NCBI RefSeq assembly: GCF_014650575.1
Contig: NZ_BMVF01000023.1
Span: 1-64,000 of the forward strand
Source of the DNA: Streptomyces naganishii JCM 4654
GTDB lineage: Bacteria; Actinomycetota; Actinomycetes; Streptomycetales; Streptomycetaceae
Direction of reading: 5' to 3'
Length of the DNA: 64,000 nucleotides
In this document: positions 16,394 to 24,635 of the stretch, in pieces
Position numbering within the stretch: the stretch's first letter is position 1
Layout: every line of letters begins with the position of its first letter
Notes under the pieces: model-generated
What the model saw: the letters and a program-made list of their open reading frames with translations, nothing else
What the model was told of the DNA's origin: nothing
The model's database searches: none
Made by a program: the position numbers and the translations under genes

Positions 16394-16464
16394 ACGAAAC
16401 AGTTTCGTTTCGCTTTGGTCCTGCGCTACATTCGTTCGGTACGACGCGTACGAAACCGTGTCGT
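16394..16464. promoter_or_regulatory. Paired TetR operators between tricorn and tetR-mmpL
   Basis: ACGAAAC-A-GTTTCGT (16394-16408) is a perfect 15-bp inverted repeat. ACGAAAC-C-GTGTCGT (16450-16464) is a second copy with one mismatch, its centre 56 bp away. Both lie upstream of the TetR ATG at 16500 and resemble autoregulatory TetR sites. The first is also 83 bp from the tricorn start. Confidence 0.75.
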
Positions 16465-16499
16465 TCGCAAGCGGTACCGGAGCGGAAGGGGTGACGGAC

Positions 16500-17099
16500 A
16501 TGGCCGAGGGCGCGACCCAGCGGCGCAGCCGCATCACGCCCGAGCGCGAGGCCGAGCTGTACGAGGCCGTGCTCGACCTGCTCCGCGAAGTCGGCTACGA
16601 CGCCCTCACCATGGACGCCGTCGCCGCCCGTACCAAGTCCAGCAAGGCGACGCTCTACCGCCAGTGGGGCGGCAAGGCCGATCTGGTCGTCAAGGCGCTG
16701 CGGCACGGCAAGCCGGGCCGTCTCGACGAGATCGACACCGGCTCCCTGCGCGGCGACCTGCACGCCCTGGTGGCGCTGGAGGACGACTGCACCATGGAGC
16801 GCAACTCCGCGCTCATGCGGGGCGTCGCCATGGCGATGCACCACAACGAGGATCTGCGCCAGGCCTTCCGGGAGCAGGTCATCGACCCGGAGATGGGCGG
16901 GTTCCGGCAGGTCATGCGGCGTGCCGTGGACCGCGGGGAGATCCGCGAGGACTGCCCCGCCCTGGAGTTCACGCTGCACATGATGGTCGGTGGCTTCGCC
17001 ACCCGGGCCCTGCTCGACGACCAGCCGCCCACCCGCGCGTTCCTCATCTCGTACATCGACGCCGTGGTCCTCCCCGCCCTCGGCGTGTCCCCTCACTGA
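16500..17099 (+). CDS. TetR family transcriptional repressor
   Basis: 199 aa from the ATG at 16500, behind GGAAGGGG; a GTG at 16491 is the alternative. The helix-turn-helix is typical: VGYDALTMDAVAARTKSSKA then TLYRQWGGKADLV (residues about 25-62). The C-terminal ligand domain is TetR_C-like. It precedes an MMPL transporter gene in the same direction, and two matching palindromes sit in its promoter. The simplest model is a drug- or lipid-responsive repressor of itself and the pump. Confidence 0.9.
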   Translation: MAEGATQRRSRITPEREAELYEAVLDLLREVGYDALTMDAVAARTKSSKATLYRQWGGKADLVVKALRHGKPGRLDEIDTGSLRGDLHALVALEDDCTMERNSALMRGVAMAMHHNEDLRQAFREQVIDPEMGGFRQVMRRAVDRGEIREDCPALEFTLHMMVGGFATRALLDDQPPTRAFLISYIDAVVLPALGVSPH

Positions 17100-17231
17100 C
17101 ACCTCCCCGGCAAGCCCACCCCCTGACGTACCCTCCCCCATCGCCTTGACGGCATGGGCGGTGCCCCCATCGTCGTCGGGCTGATCACCCCTGCCCAGAA
17201 CCGAACACGACCTGACCGGGAGTACGCCCCC

Positions 17232-19478
17232 GTGGCCACGTACCTCTACAAACTCGGCCGCCTCGCCTTCAGGCGACGGCACTTCGTCGCCCTGATCTGG
17301 GTGGCGCTGCTGACGCTCGCGGGCGTCGGCGCCGCCTCCGCGCCCGCCGCCGGCAACACCTCCTTCTCCGTCCCGGGCACCGAGGCCCAGAAGGCCTTCG
17401 ACCTGCTGGAACAGCGGTTCCCCGGCGCGAGCGCCGACGGGGCGACCGCGCGGGTCGTCTTCAAGGCGCCGGCCGGCGAGAAGATCACGGACGCCCGGAA
17501 CAAGGCCGCCGTGAAGAAGACGGTCAAGGAGCTGTCCGGCGGCGCCGAGGTCGCCTCCGCCGGCGACCCGTACACCGGGCGCGCCGTCAGCAAGGACGGC
17601 ACGATCGCGTACGCGTCGGTGAAGTACAAGGTCTCCGGCATGGAGCTGAAGGACTCCTCCCGCACCGCCCTGAAGAACGCGGCGCAGGACGCGCGCGAGG
17701 CCGGGCTGACCGTCGAGGTCGGCGGCGACGCCCTCAACGCGGCCCCCGAGACCGGCGCGACCGAGGTCGTCGGCATCGCCGTCGCGGCCGTCGTCCTCGT
17801 CATCACCTTCGGCTCGCTGCTCGCGGCCGGGCTGCCGCTGCTGACCGCGCTGATCGGCGTGGGCATCGGAGTCTCCACGATCACCGCGCTCGCCCACGCC
17901 CTCGACCTGGGCTCCACCACCTCCACCCTGGCCACCATGATCGGCCTCGCCGTCGGCATCGACTACGCGCTGTTCATCGTCTCCCGCTACCGCGCCGAAC
18001 TCGCCGAGGGACGCGAGCGCGAGGAGGCCGCCGGGCGGGCCGTGGGCACCGCGGGCTCCGCGGTGGTCTTCGCCGGCCTGACCGTCGTGATCGCCCTGGT
18101 CGGCCTGTCGGTCGTCGACATCCCGATGCTGACGAAGATGGGCGTCGCCGCGGCCGGCACGGTGGCCGTCGCCGTCCTGATCGCCCTCACCATGATCCCG
18201 GCCCTGCTCGGCTACGCCGGCCGCAGGGTCAAGCCGGCCGGCGAGAAGAGCAGGCTGCTGGGCGGCGCCCGCGCCGCGCGCCGGGGCGGCCAGGACCGGC
18301 CCAACATGGGCACCCGCTGGGCGAGCTTCGTCGTCCGCCGCCCGGTCGCCGTGCTGCTGCTCGGCGTGCTGGGCCTCGGCGCCGCCGCCGTGCCCGCCGC
18401 CTCGCTGGAGCTGGGCCTGCCCGACGACGGCTCCCAGCCCGTCTCCACCACCCAGCGCCGCGCCTACGACCTGCTCTCGGAGGGCTTCGGCCCCGGCTTC
18501 AACGGCCCGCTGCTGGTCGTCGTCGACGCCAAGGACAGCGCCCGCCCCAAGGCCGCCTTCACCCGGGTGACCGACGAGATCAAGAAGCTGGACGACGTCG
18601 CCACCGTGACCCCGGCCCAGCCGAACAGGGCCGGCGACACCGCGACCGTCACCGTCGTGCCCGACTCCAAGCCGTCCTCGGCGAGCACCGAGGACCTGGT
18701 GCACGCCATCCGCGCCGCGGGCGGCGGCATCGCGGCCGAGACGGATGCGAAGGTGCTGGTCACCGGCTCAACGGCGATGAACATCGACGTCTCGCAGAAG
18801 CTCAACGACGCGCTGTTCCCCTACCTCGCCCTGGTCGTGGGCCTCGCCTTCCTGCTGCTGATCGTGGTGTTCCGCTCGGTGCTGGTCCCGCTGAAGGCGG
18901 CGCTCGGCTTCCTGCTGAGCGTGATGGCGGCCCTCGGCGCGGTCGTCGCGGTCTTCCAGTGGGGCTGGCTGTCCGGTCTGATGGGCGTGGAGCAGACCGG
19001 GCCGGTCATGTCGATGATGCCGATCTTCATGGTGGGCGTCGTCTTCGGACTCGCCATGGACTACGAGGTGTTCCTCGTGACCCGCATGCGGGAGGCCCAC
19101 GTCCACGGCGAGAAGCCGGGCCAGGCGGTCGTCACCGGCTTCCGGCACGGCGCGCGGGTCGTCACGGCGGCCGCGGTCATCATGATCGCCGTGTTCTCCG
19201 GTTTCATCGGCTCGAGCGAGTCGATGGTCAAGATGATCGGCTTCGGCCTGGCGATCGCGGTCTTCTTCGACGCGTTCGTCGTACGGATGGCCCTCGTTCC
19301 CGCCGTACTGGCCCTGCTCGGCCGGAAGGCCTGGTGGCTGCCGAAGTGGCTGGACCGGGCGCTGCCCAACGTGGACGTCGAGGGCGAGGGGCTGCGCACC
19401 GGGCACCCGAGGGACGCGGACACGGACACGGACACGGACACGGATCCGGACGCGGAGCGCGAACTGGTACGGGTCTGA
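17232..19478 (+). CDS. MMPL/RND-family membrane transporter
   Basis: 748 aa from the GTG at 17232 (MATYLYKLGRLAFRRR). The MmpL-type topology is clear: TM1, a large extracytoplasmic domain, TM2-6, a cytoplasmic linker, then a second repeat with TM7-12. GLAVGIDYALFIVSRYRAEL and FGLAMDYEVFLVTRMREAH contain the Asp-Tyr pairs that carry the proton relay in this family. It exports lipids or drugs using the proton gradient; the substrate is unknown. The C-terminal tail has a run of DT repeats. It is cotranscribed with the upstream TetR gene across a 132-bp gap. Confidence 0.92.
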   Translation: MATYLYKLGRLAFRRRHFVALIWVALLTLAGVGAASAPAAGNTSFSVPGTEAQKAFDLLEQRFPGASADGATARVVFKAPAGEKITDARNKAAVKKTVKELSGGAEVASAGDPYTGRAVSKDGTIAYASVKYKVSGMELKDSSRTALKNAAQDAREAGLTVEVGGDALNAAPETGATEVVGIAVAAVVLVITFGSLLAAGLPLLTALIGVGIGVSTITALAHALDLGSTTSTLATMIGLAVGIDYALFIVSRYRAELAEGREREEAAGRAVGTAGSAVVFAGLTVVIALVGLSVVDIPMLTKMGVAAAGTVAVAVLIALTMIPALLGYAGRRVKPAGEKSRLLGGARAARRGGQDRPNMGTRWASFVVRRPVAVLLLGVLGLGAAAVPAASLELGLPDDGSQPVSTTQRRAYDLLSEGFGPGFNGPLLVVVDAKDSARPKAAFTRVTDEIKKLDDVATVTPAQPNRAGDTATVTVVPDSKPSSASTEDLVHAIRAAGGGIAAETDAKVLVTGSTAMNIDVSQKLNDALFPYLALVVGLAFLLLIVVFRSVLVPLKAALGFLLSVMAALGAVVAVFQWGWLSGLMGVEQTGPVMSMMPIFMVGVVFGLAMDYEVFLVTRMREAHVHGEKPGQAVVTGFRHGARVVTAAAVIMIAVFSGFIGSSESMVKMIGFGLAIAVFFDAFVVRMALVPAVLALLGRKAWWLPKWLDRALPNVDVEGEGLRTGHPRDADTDTDTDTDPDAERELVRV

Positions 19479-19484
19479 GCCGCC

Positions 19485-19508
19485 CGGCGGGGGCCCGGGC
19501 CCCCGCCG
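19485..19508. terminator. Perfect palindrome after mmpL
   Basis: A perfect 24-bp palindrome, CGGCGGGGGCCC and its complement, lies six bases after the stop. It is a likely transcription end; there is no T tract. Confidence 0.65.
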
Positions 19509-19565
19509 ACGCGCTCATAACAACGCGCTCGCGTGGCACCTGCACCCGCCGCTAGCGTGCCTTGC

Positions 19566-20081
19566 ATGACGACGACAGCCGCCACTGACGCCGAGGGCTT
19601 CGGAGCCCACCCGCGATTCGCCGAGGCGCTGCGGGAACTGGGGCTCGGTGAGCTCACCGCCCGGGTCCGGCGCTTCCCCGACGCCACCCGCACCGCCGAG
19701 CAGGCCGCCGCGGCCGTCGGGTGCGAGCTGAGCCAGATCTGCAAGTCGCTCATCTTCGCCGCCGACGGGGTGCCGGTGCTGGTGCTCATGGACGGCGCCT
19801 CCCGCGTGGACGTCGAGCTCGTGCGCAAGGAGCTCGGCGCCGAGAAGGTGACCCGGGCCAAGGCCGACGTCGTACGCGAGACCACGGGATACGCCATCGG
19901 CGGGGTGCCGCCCTTCGGGCACCGGACGCGCACCCGCGTACTGGCCGACCGGTCGCTGCTGGAGCACGACACGGTGTGGGCGGCCGCGGGCGACCCGCAC
20001 GCGGTGTTCCCCATCGCGCCGGACGCGCTCGTCGCCCACGCCGGGGCCACCGTCGTGGACGTGCGCGAGCGCACCGCGTGA
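19566..20081 (+). CDS. YbaK/EbsC-type aminoacyl-tRNA deacylase
   Basis: 171 aa. The YbaK/prolyl-tRNA-synthetase-associated fold is shown by TAEQAAAAVGCELSQICKSL, VLVLMDGASRVDVELVRKEL and GYAIGGVPPFGH, the last lining the editing pocket with the conserved GGxPP. Such free-standing proteins hydrolyse mischarged Cys- or Ala-tRNA(Pro). The start is the ATG at 19566. It is followed convergently by an RpiR regulator 33 bases away and is probably monocistronic. Confidence 0.9.
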   Translation: MTTTAATDAEGFGAHPRFAEALRELGLGELTARVRRFPDATRTAEQAAAAVGCELSQICKSLIFAADGVPVLVLMDGASRVDVELVRKELGAEKVTRAKADVVRETTGYAIGGVPPFGHRTRTRVLADRSLLEHDTVWAAAGDPHAVFPIAPDALVAHAGATVVDVRERTA

Positions 20082-20114
20082 CGGACGCGGTCCTCCCCGC
20101 CGCCCTCCACGCCG

Positions 20115-20996
20115 TCAGTACGCGTGAGCCGCGGTGACCTCCGCGGAGCGGGCCAGGGCCTGCTGGGCGTCCGGACCGCGCAGGGCCAGCAGGGTGAGGG
20201 CCAGTGCGTCCACCACGACGAGATGAGCGAGGCGGCCTGCGACGGCTTCCAGGCCGAGGGTGAGGTCCTGGCCGCCGGCGAGCAGTGTGCACTGGCTGGT
20301 CTCGGTCAGCGGTGAACGGGCGTAGCTGGTGAGCGAGATGACGGTGGCTCCGCGTGCGTGGGCCCGTCGGGCGGCGTCCACGGTGGTGCGGGTGGCGCCG
20401 GTGTGGCTGACGGCCAGGCAGACGGCGTCCGCCGGAAGCGTCGAGGCGGCCACCTCGGCGGTGAGCGGGTCGGTGGGGGCGTCGACGGCGCAGCCCAGGG
20501 CCCTGAGGCGGTAGGCCGCGTCGGTGGCCACGGCGGTGGACAGGCCCGCACCGACGACCAGGATCCGGCTCGCGCCGTGCAACGCCTCGGCGGCGGTGCG
20601 CAGGTGGTCGGGAGAGACGGTCGCGGACAGCCCGTCCAGGGCCTCGCGTGCCGCTTGCACGGTGTCGGCCAACGCGCGGGAGGTGGGATCGGCGCCTTCC
20701 GGGGTGGTGGGCCGGGGCGCCTCCCGGGCCGCCGTGATCTTCACCTCCTGATAGCCGCGGAAGCCCAGCCGCTGACAGGCGCGGACCACGGAGGAGGGCG
20801 CCGTGTGCGCCATCGCGGCGACGTCGCTGACGCTCAGCCGGACCAGTTCGGGGCCCTGATCGAGCAGGACCTGGGCGACCCTGGCCTCCGCGTCGCGCAG
20901 TTGCGGCAGCCGGGCGCGTACGTGGGCGGCGAGATTCCGCACGCCGGCGGCCCGTGCGTCCGCGGAAGTACTCCCGGTCGGGGAATGTCGTTCCAT
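20115..20996 (-). CDS. MurR/RpiR family transcriptional regulator
   Basis: 293 aa with an N-terminal RpiR helix-turn-helix (LSVSDVAAMAHTAPSSVVRA, then CQRLGFRGYQEVK; residues about 54-88) and a C-terminal SIS sugar-phosphate isomerase-like domain (RILVVGAGLSTAVATDAAYR, AVSHTGATRTTVDAARRA). These normally sense phosphosugars. It is divergent from an EamA-type exporter across 62 bp containing a palindrome. The target is therefore likely that transporter; the ligand is unknown. Confidence 0.88.
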   Translation of the reverse strand: MERHSPTGSTSADARAAGVRNLAAHVRARLPQLRDAEARVAQVLLDQGPELVRLSVSDVAAMAHTAPSSVVRACQRLGFRGYQEVKITAAREAPRPTTPEGADPTSRALADTVQAAREALDGLSATVSPDHLRTAAEALHGASRILVVGAGLSTAVATDAAYRLRALGCAVDAPTDPLTAEVAASTLPADAVCLAVSHTGATRTTVDAARRAHARGATVISLTSYARSPLTETSQCTLLAGGQDLTLGLEAVAGRLAHLVVVDALALTLLALRGPDAQQALARSAEVTAAHAY

Positions 20997-21012
20997 GTGG
21001 GTAGCATAATGC

Positions 21013-21025
21013 GGAATTCAATTCC
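21013..21025. promoter_or_regulatory. Palindrome between rpiR and eamA genes
   Basis: GGAATT-C-AATTCC (21013-21025) is a perfect 13-bp inverted repeat in an AT-rich island; GCATAATGC at 21004-21012 abuts it. It is the best candidate operator for the RpiR protein. Confidence 0.6.
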
Positions 21026-21058
21026 CTACCGCCTCACCTTCCGGAACGGTCGACGCTC

Positions 21059-21937
21059 ATGGATGTGTTCATGCGAGCAGGCACCGCCGTGCCCGTAGTG
21101 GTGCCCGTAGTGGTGCTGGCCGCGGCGGTGCTGCACGCCGTGTGGAACGCGCTGGCGCACGCGATGCCGGACAAGCTCGCCGGCTTCACGCTGATCAACC
21201 TGGCCTTCGTCGGCGTCAGCGCGATCTGGGTCTGTTTCACCCCGCTCCCCGGCTCCGCCGCCTGGCCGTTCGTCGCGGCCTCGGCCGTGCTCCAGGCCGC
21301 CTATCAGACGCTGCTGCTCCAGGCTTACAGGCTCGGTGACTTCGGCCAGATGTACCCGGTGGCGCGCGGCGTCGCGCCCATGCTGGTCGCCGTCCTCTCG
21401 GTGAGCGTTCTCGGCCAGGAGCCGTCAGCCCCCGAACTCACCGGCGTCCTGATCATTTCCGCCGGGCTGGTCGCCCTCGCTCTGGCGGACGGCCTGCCGG
21501 ACCGCACCCAGTTGCCGGCACTGGCGGCTGCCCTCGGCACCGGCGTCATGATCGCCTCGTACACCGTCGTCGACGGCACGGGCGTACGGCGCTCGGACAG
21601 TGTCTTCGGCTACATAGCCTGGAGTTTCCTGCTGCAGGGCGTGCTCTTCTGCGCGGGCGCCTTGGCGCTGGGCGGGCGCGGACTGTCATCCCGGCTGCGG
21701 CGCGCCCCGATACGCGGACTGACCGGTGGGGTGCTCTCCCTGACCGCGTACGCACTGGTGGTATGGGCGCAGGATCACGGCGACCTGGCGTCCATCGCCG
21801 CACTCCGCGAGACGAGCATCGTCATCGCCGCGCTGCTCGGCACCGTGCTCTTCCGCGAGCGACTGGGTGGCCGACGGCTGGCCGCGAGCGTCACCGTGGT
21901 GGCCGGCATCGCCGTGCTCCAACTCGCGCACACCTGA
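21059..21937 (+). CDS. EamA/DMT-family transporter
   Basis: 292 aa, about ten hydrophobic segments in two five-helix repeats. The first begins VLAAAVLHAVWNALAHAMPD; an EamA-type motif, YPVARGVAPMLVAVLSVSVL, follows, and the C-terminal repeat has ETSIVIAALLGTVLFRERLG. The family exports amino acids and other metabolites. The ATG at 21059 is used; another ATG at 21071 would also fit. It is divergent from an RpiR regulator, which suggests control by a sugar-phosphate-like signal. Confidence 0.88.
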   Translation: MDVFMRAGTAVPVVVPVVVLAAAVLHAVWNALAHAMPDKLAGFTLINLAFVGVSAIWVCFTPLPGSAAWPFVAASAVLQAAYQTLLLQAYRLGDFGQMYPVARGVAPMLVAVLSVSVLGQEPSAPELTGVLIISAGLVALALADGLPDRTQLPALAAALGTGVMIASYTVVDGTGVRRSDSVFGYIAWSFLLQGVLFCAGALALGGRGLSSRLRRAPIRGLTGGVLSLTAYALVVWAQDHGDLASIAALRETSIVIAALLGTVLFRERLGGRRLAASVTVVAGIAVLQLAHT

Positions 21938-22061
21938 ACGTCCGGGCCCACAAGCGCCTGACCGTCGGCCGGCCCGCGCAGCCCGCTCGGTCCCGGAGCG
22001 AGCGGACCACCGTGGCTGGTCACTGGGTGCCGCTGAGTGGCGTAGGGTGTTCCTACACCGA

Positions 22062-22135
22062 CGCGGGGTGGAGCAGCTCGGTAGCTCGCTGGGCTCATAA
22101 CCCAGAGGTCGCAGGTTCAAATCCTGTCCCCGCTA
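22062..22135 (+). tRNA. Initiator tRNA-fMet (anticodon CAT)
   Basis: The acceptor is CGCGGGG/CCCCGCT with an unpaired C1:U72, D arm GAGC-AGCTCGGTA-GCTC, anticodon stem CTGGG/CCCAG around CTCATAA, T arm GCAGG-TTCAAAT-CCTGT, discriminator A. The three consecutive G:C pairs in the anticodon stem and the mismatched first acceptor pair mark it as initiator, not elongator. CCA is not encoded. Confidence 0.95.
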
Positions 22136-22142
22136 CTACACA

Positions 22143-22181
22143 CGAAGCGGAGCCTGGGCATACACGCCAGGCTCCGCTTCG
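22143..22181 (+). terminator. Terminator after tRNA-fMet
   Basis: A 15-bp perfect stem, CGAAGCGGAGCCTGG (22143-22157) with CCAGGCTCCGCTTCG (22167-22181), and a nine-base loop, eight bases past the tRNA. Confidence 0.85.
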
Positions 22182-22263
22182 TATTTGGTCGCGTCCCGTC
22201 GCCACACGCACTCTCACCGCGCTGCGCCCGCGGCCCTGTGGGAGCACCCTGGAAGGAGGTGTT

Positions 22264-22554
22264 GTGGAGGTGACCGTCATGATGAACACCGCTGTGGGAT
22301 GGCATGTGGAGCTGGAGTTCACGGAGGACGACCAGCACACGCGGGCGGCGGCGCTGGTCCGGCTGCCCGACGGCAGCGAGGTCCGGGCCCACGGGCGCGC
22401 CAGCCGTCACCACACCGACTCCAACCAGCCCCGGGTGGGCGAGGAGATCGCCGGCGCCCGCGCGCTGAACGAGCTCGCCATGCAGTTGCTGACCAAGGCG
22501 CACGGCGAGATCGACGACGCCTCGGGGCGGACGTCCCAGCCCATTCACGTCTGA
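22264..22554 (+). CDS. DUF1876 domain protein
   Basis: 96 aa. The body VGWHVELEFTEDDQHTRAAA, then RLPDGSEVRAHGRASRH and GEEIAGARALNELAMQLL, matches the small DUF1876 family common in streptomycetes, a dsRBD-like fold of unknown role. A strong GGAAGGAGGT site (22252-22261) precedes GTG codons at 22264 and 22270 and ATGs at 22279 and 22282; the GTG at 22264 is used but the start is uncertain by a few residues. It is monocistronic, just after the initiator tRNA terminator. Confidence 0.8.
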   Translation: MEVTVMMNTAVGWHVELEFTEDDQHTRAAALVRLPDGSEVRAHGRASRHHTDSNQPRVGEEIAGARALNELAMQLLTKAHGEIDDASGRTSQPIHV

Positions 22555-22576
22555 GCGGACCGGGCCGGCGGGTGGC

Positions 22577-23839
22577 TCAGGCCTCCGCGGAAGCCGGCCT
22601 TCGCCCGGATATCGCCGCCGCCACCGCCCGGACCAGGGCCTGCGCCCTCGGGTCCGCCGTGACGCCGGAGCGGAAGCCGTTGGTGACGTAGCCGAAGGCG
22701 ATGCCCGACTCCGGGTCGGCGAAGCCGAGGGAGCCGCCGCGTCCGGGGTGGCCGAAGGAGCCGGGGGCCAGCAGCGGGGACGCGGCGCCGTGCAGCATGT
22801 AGCCGAGGCCGAACCGGGTGCCGACCACGAGCACGCGGTCCGGCCCGGCGGAGTGCTCCGTGCGGGCCAGTTCCGCCGTCGCCGGTGTGAACAGGCGGGT
22901 GCCGCCGTCCACTTCGCCGATGAGCGAGGCGTAGAAACGGGCGAGTCCGTCGGCGGTGGCGATGCCGTTGGAGGCGGGCAGGACGGCAGCCCGGTAGGCG
23001 GGGTCGTTCTCCTCGGGCAGCGGCGTGATCGCGGCGAAGGCGCGCCGGGTGAGCGAGTCCGGGTCGGCGTAGGCCTCGGCGACCGCGCGCTTGGGGCGCG
23101 TCCTGAGGGTCCTCAGACCGCCCGCGGGGGCGGGCGCGTCCACGGGCCCGACCCGGCCCACGCGTCCCGTCTCGTCCGCGGGCAAGCCGACCCACAGGTC
23201 GGCGCCGGCCGGTCCGGCGATCTCGCGCGCGATCCACTCGCCGATGGGCCGGCCCGTGACCCGGCGGACCAGTTCGCCGGTCAGCCAGCTGTATGTCTGC
23301 GCGTGGTAGCCGTGGTCCGTGCCCGGCTCCCACGCCGGCGCCTGCGCGGCGACGGCCTCGGCGCCGAGTACCGGGTCGGCGGCCTGCTCCGGGGTGAGCG
23401 GACGGTCGAGCGCGGGCACCCCGGCGCGGTGCGCGAGCAGATCGCGTACGAGGGTGTGCTCCTTGCCCGCCGCCTTGTACTCGGGCCAGTACGTCCCAAC
23501 CGGCGCGTCCAGGTCCAGCTCGCCGCGCTGGTGCAGCAGCAGGAGTACGGCCGCGGCGACGCCCTTGGTCGCCGAGCGCACGATCTGCGCGGTGCCCCGC
23601 TCCCAGGGCGCCGAGCCGGGGACGCCGTCGAAGTCCTTCGTGCCCGCCCAGAGGTCTGCGACCTTGCGCCCGTGCCGGTAGACGGCCACCGCCGCGCCCC
23701 GCTCGCCCCGCGACGCGAAGTTCTCCGCGAACGCCTCCCCGACCGGCTCGAAGCCCTCGGCCACCGCGCCGTGCACGTCCACGCCCACGTCCGCCGTCCT
23801 CTCTGCACTGCTGCCTGCGACAGTGGGTGCAACAAGCAC
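22577..23839 (-). CDS. Serine hydrolase, class C beta-lactamase fold (EstB-like)
   Basis: 420 aa of the serine beta-lactamase superfamily. It shows VRSATKGVAAAVLLLL with Ser89-x-x-Lys92, a Tyr motif in HAQTYSWLTGEL, and GSFGHPGRGGSLGFAD in place of the KTG box, typical of esterases such as EstB and of D-aminopeptidase-like carboxylesterases. It has no signal peptide, so it is probably cytoplasmic and not a resistance enzyme. GTG start at 23839; the first 20 residues are not conserved and the true start may be later. It lies 28 bases after cbiO in the same direction and could be on that transcript. Confidence 0.85.
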   Translation of the reverse strand: MLVAPTVAGSSAERTADVGVDVHGAVAEGFEPVGEAFAENFASRGERGAAVAVYRHGRKVADLWAGTKDFDGVPGSAPWERGTAQIVRSATKGVAAAVLLLLHQRGELDLDAPVGTYWPEYKAAGKEHTLVRDLLAHRAGVPALDRPLTPEQAADPVLGAEAVAAQAPAWEPGTDHGYHAQTYSWLTGELVRRVTGRPIGEWIAREIAGPAGADLWVGLPADETGRVGRVGPVDAPAPAGGLRTLRTRPKRAVAEAYADPDSLTRRAFAAITPLPEENDPAYRAAVLPASNGIATADGLARFYASLIGEVDGGTRLFTPATAELARTEHSAGPDRVLVVGTRFGLGYMLHGAASPLLAPGSFGHPGRGGSLGFADPESGIAFGYVTNGFRSGVTADPRAQALVRAVAAAISGRRPASAEA

Positions 23840-23867
23840 GTACCGCCCGCGATTCCTGGGCGCGGTG

Positions 23868-24635
23868 TCAGGCGCCCATGGTCACGGACCGGGGGTCGAA
23901 GCCGAAGGGCAGCTCCAGCCGGTGGGCGCGCATCAGGTCGTCGTCGCCGAGCAGCTCGCCGGTCGGGCCGTCCGCGGCGATCACCCCGTCGCTCAGGACC
24001 AGCGCACGCGGGCACAGCTCGAGCGCGTACGGCAGGTCGTGCGTGACCATGAGCACGGTCACGTCCAACGAGCGCAGGATGTCGGCGAGTTCGCGGCGCG
24101 AGGCCGGGTCGAGGTTGGACGAGGGCTCGTCCAGGACCAGGATCTCCGGCTCCATCGCCAGCACGGTCGCCACGGCCACCCTGCGGCGCTGGCCGAAGGA
24201 GAGGTGGTGCGGCGGACGGTCGGCGAAGTCCGCCATGCCGACCCGCTCCAGCGCGGTGCGCACCCGCCGCTCGAGCTCCGCGCCCTTCAGTCCGGCCGCC
24301 GCCGGGCCGAACGCCACGTCCTCCCGCACGGTCGGCATGAACAGCTGGTCGTCCGGGTCCTGGAAGACGATGCCGACCCGCTGCCGGATCTCGGCCATGT
24401 GCTTCCTGCCCACCGGCAGCCCGGCCACCGTCACCGTGCCGGCGCCGCCGGTCAGGATGCCGTTGAGGTGCAGTACGAGGGTCGTCTTGCCGGCGCCGTT
24501 CGGGCCGAGCAGCGCGACCCGTTCGCCGCGCGCGACGGTGAAGTCCACGCCGAACAGGGCCTGGTGGCCGTCGGGGTAGGCGAAGGCGAGGCCGGAGACC
24601 TCGAGGGAGGCAGGTGCAGTCGTCACAGGACCCAT
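23868..24635 (-). CDS. cbiO: ECF-type metal transporter ATPase CbiO
   Basis: 255 aa ABC ATPase: Walker A GPNGAGKTT, Q-loop FQDPDDQLF (diagnostic of energy-coupling-factor ATPases), signature LSFGQRRRV, Walker B ILVLDEPSSNLDP and H-loop VTHDLPYALEL. The ATG at 24635 overlaps the cbiQ end; a GTG at 24626 sharing the GTGA junction is an alternative. It energises cobalt or nickel uptake with CbiQ and CbiM encoded upstream. The Nur-like box at the operon promoter points to nickel. Confidence 0.92.
   Translation of the reverse strand: MGPVTTAPASLEVSGLAFAYPDGHQALFGVDFTVARGERVALLGPNGAGKTTLVLHLNGILTGGAGTVTVAGLPVGRKHMAEIRQRVGIVFQDPDDQLFMPTVREDVAFGPAAAGLKGAELERRVRTALERVGMADFADRPPHHLSFGQRRRVAVATVLAMEPEILVLDEPSSNLDPASRRELADILRSLDVTVLMVTHDLPYALELCPRALVLSDGVIAADGPTGELLGDDDLMRAHRLELPFGFDPRSVTMGA

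Noticed and set aside
22577..23839. Beta-lactam resistance gene.
   Set aside because: The protein has the class C fold but no signal peptide and lacks a KTG box, like esterases of the EstB group.
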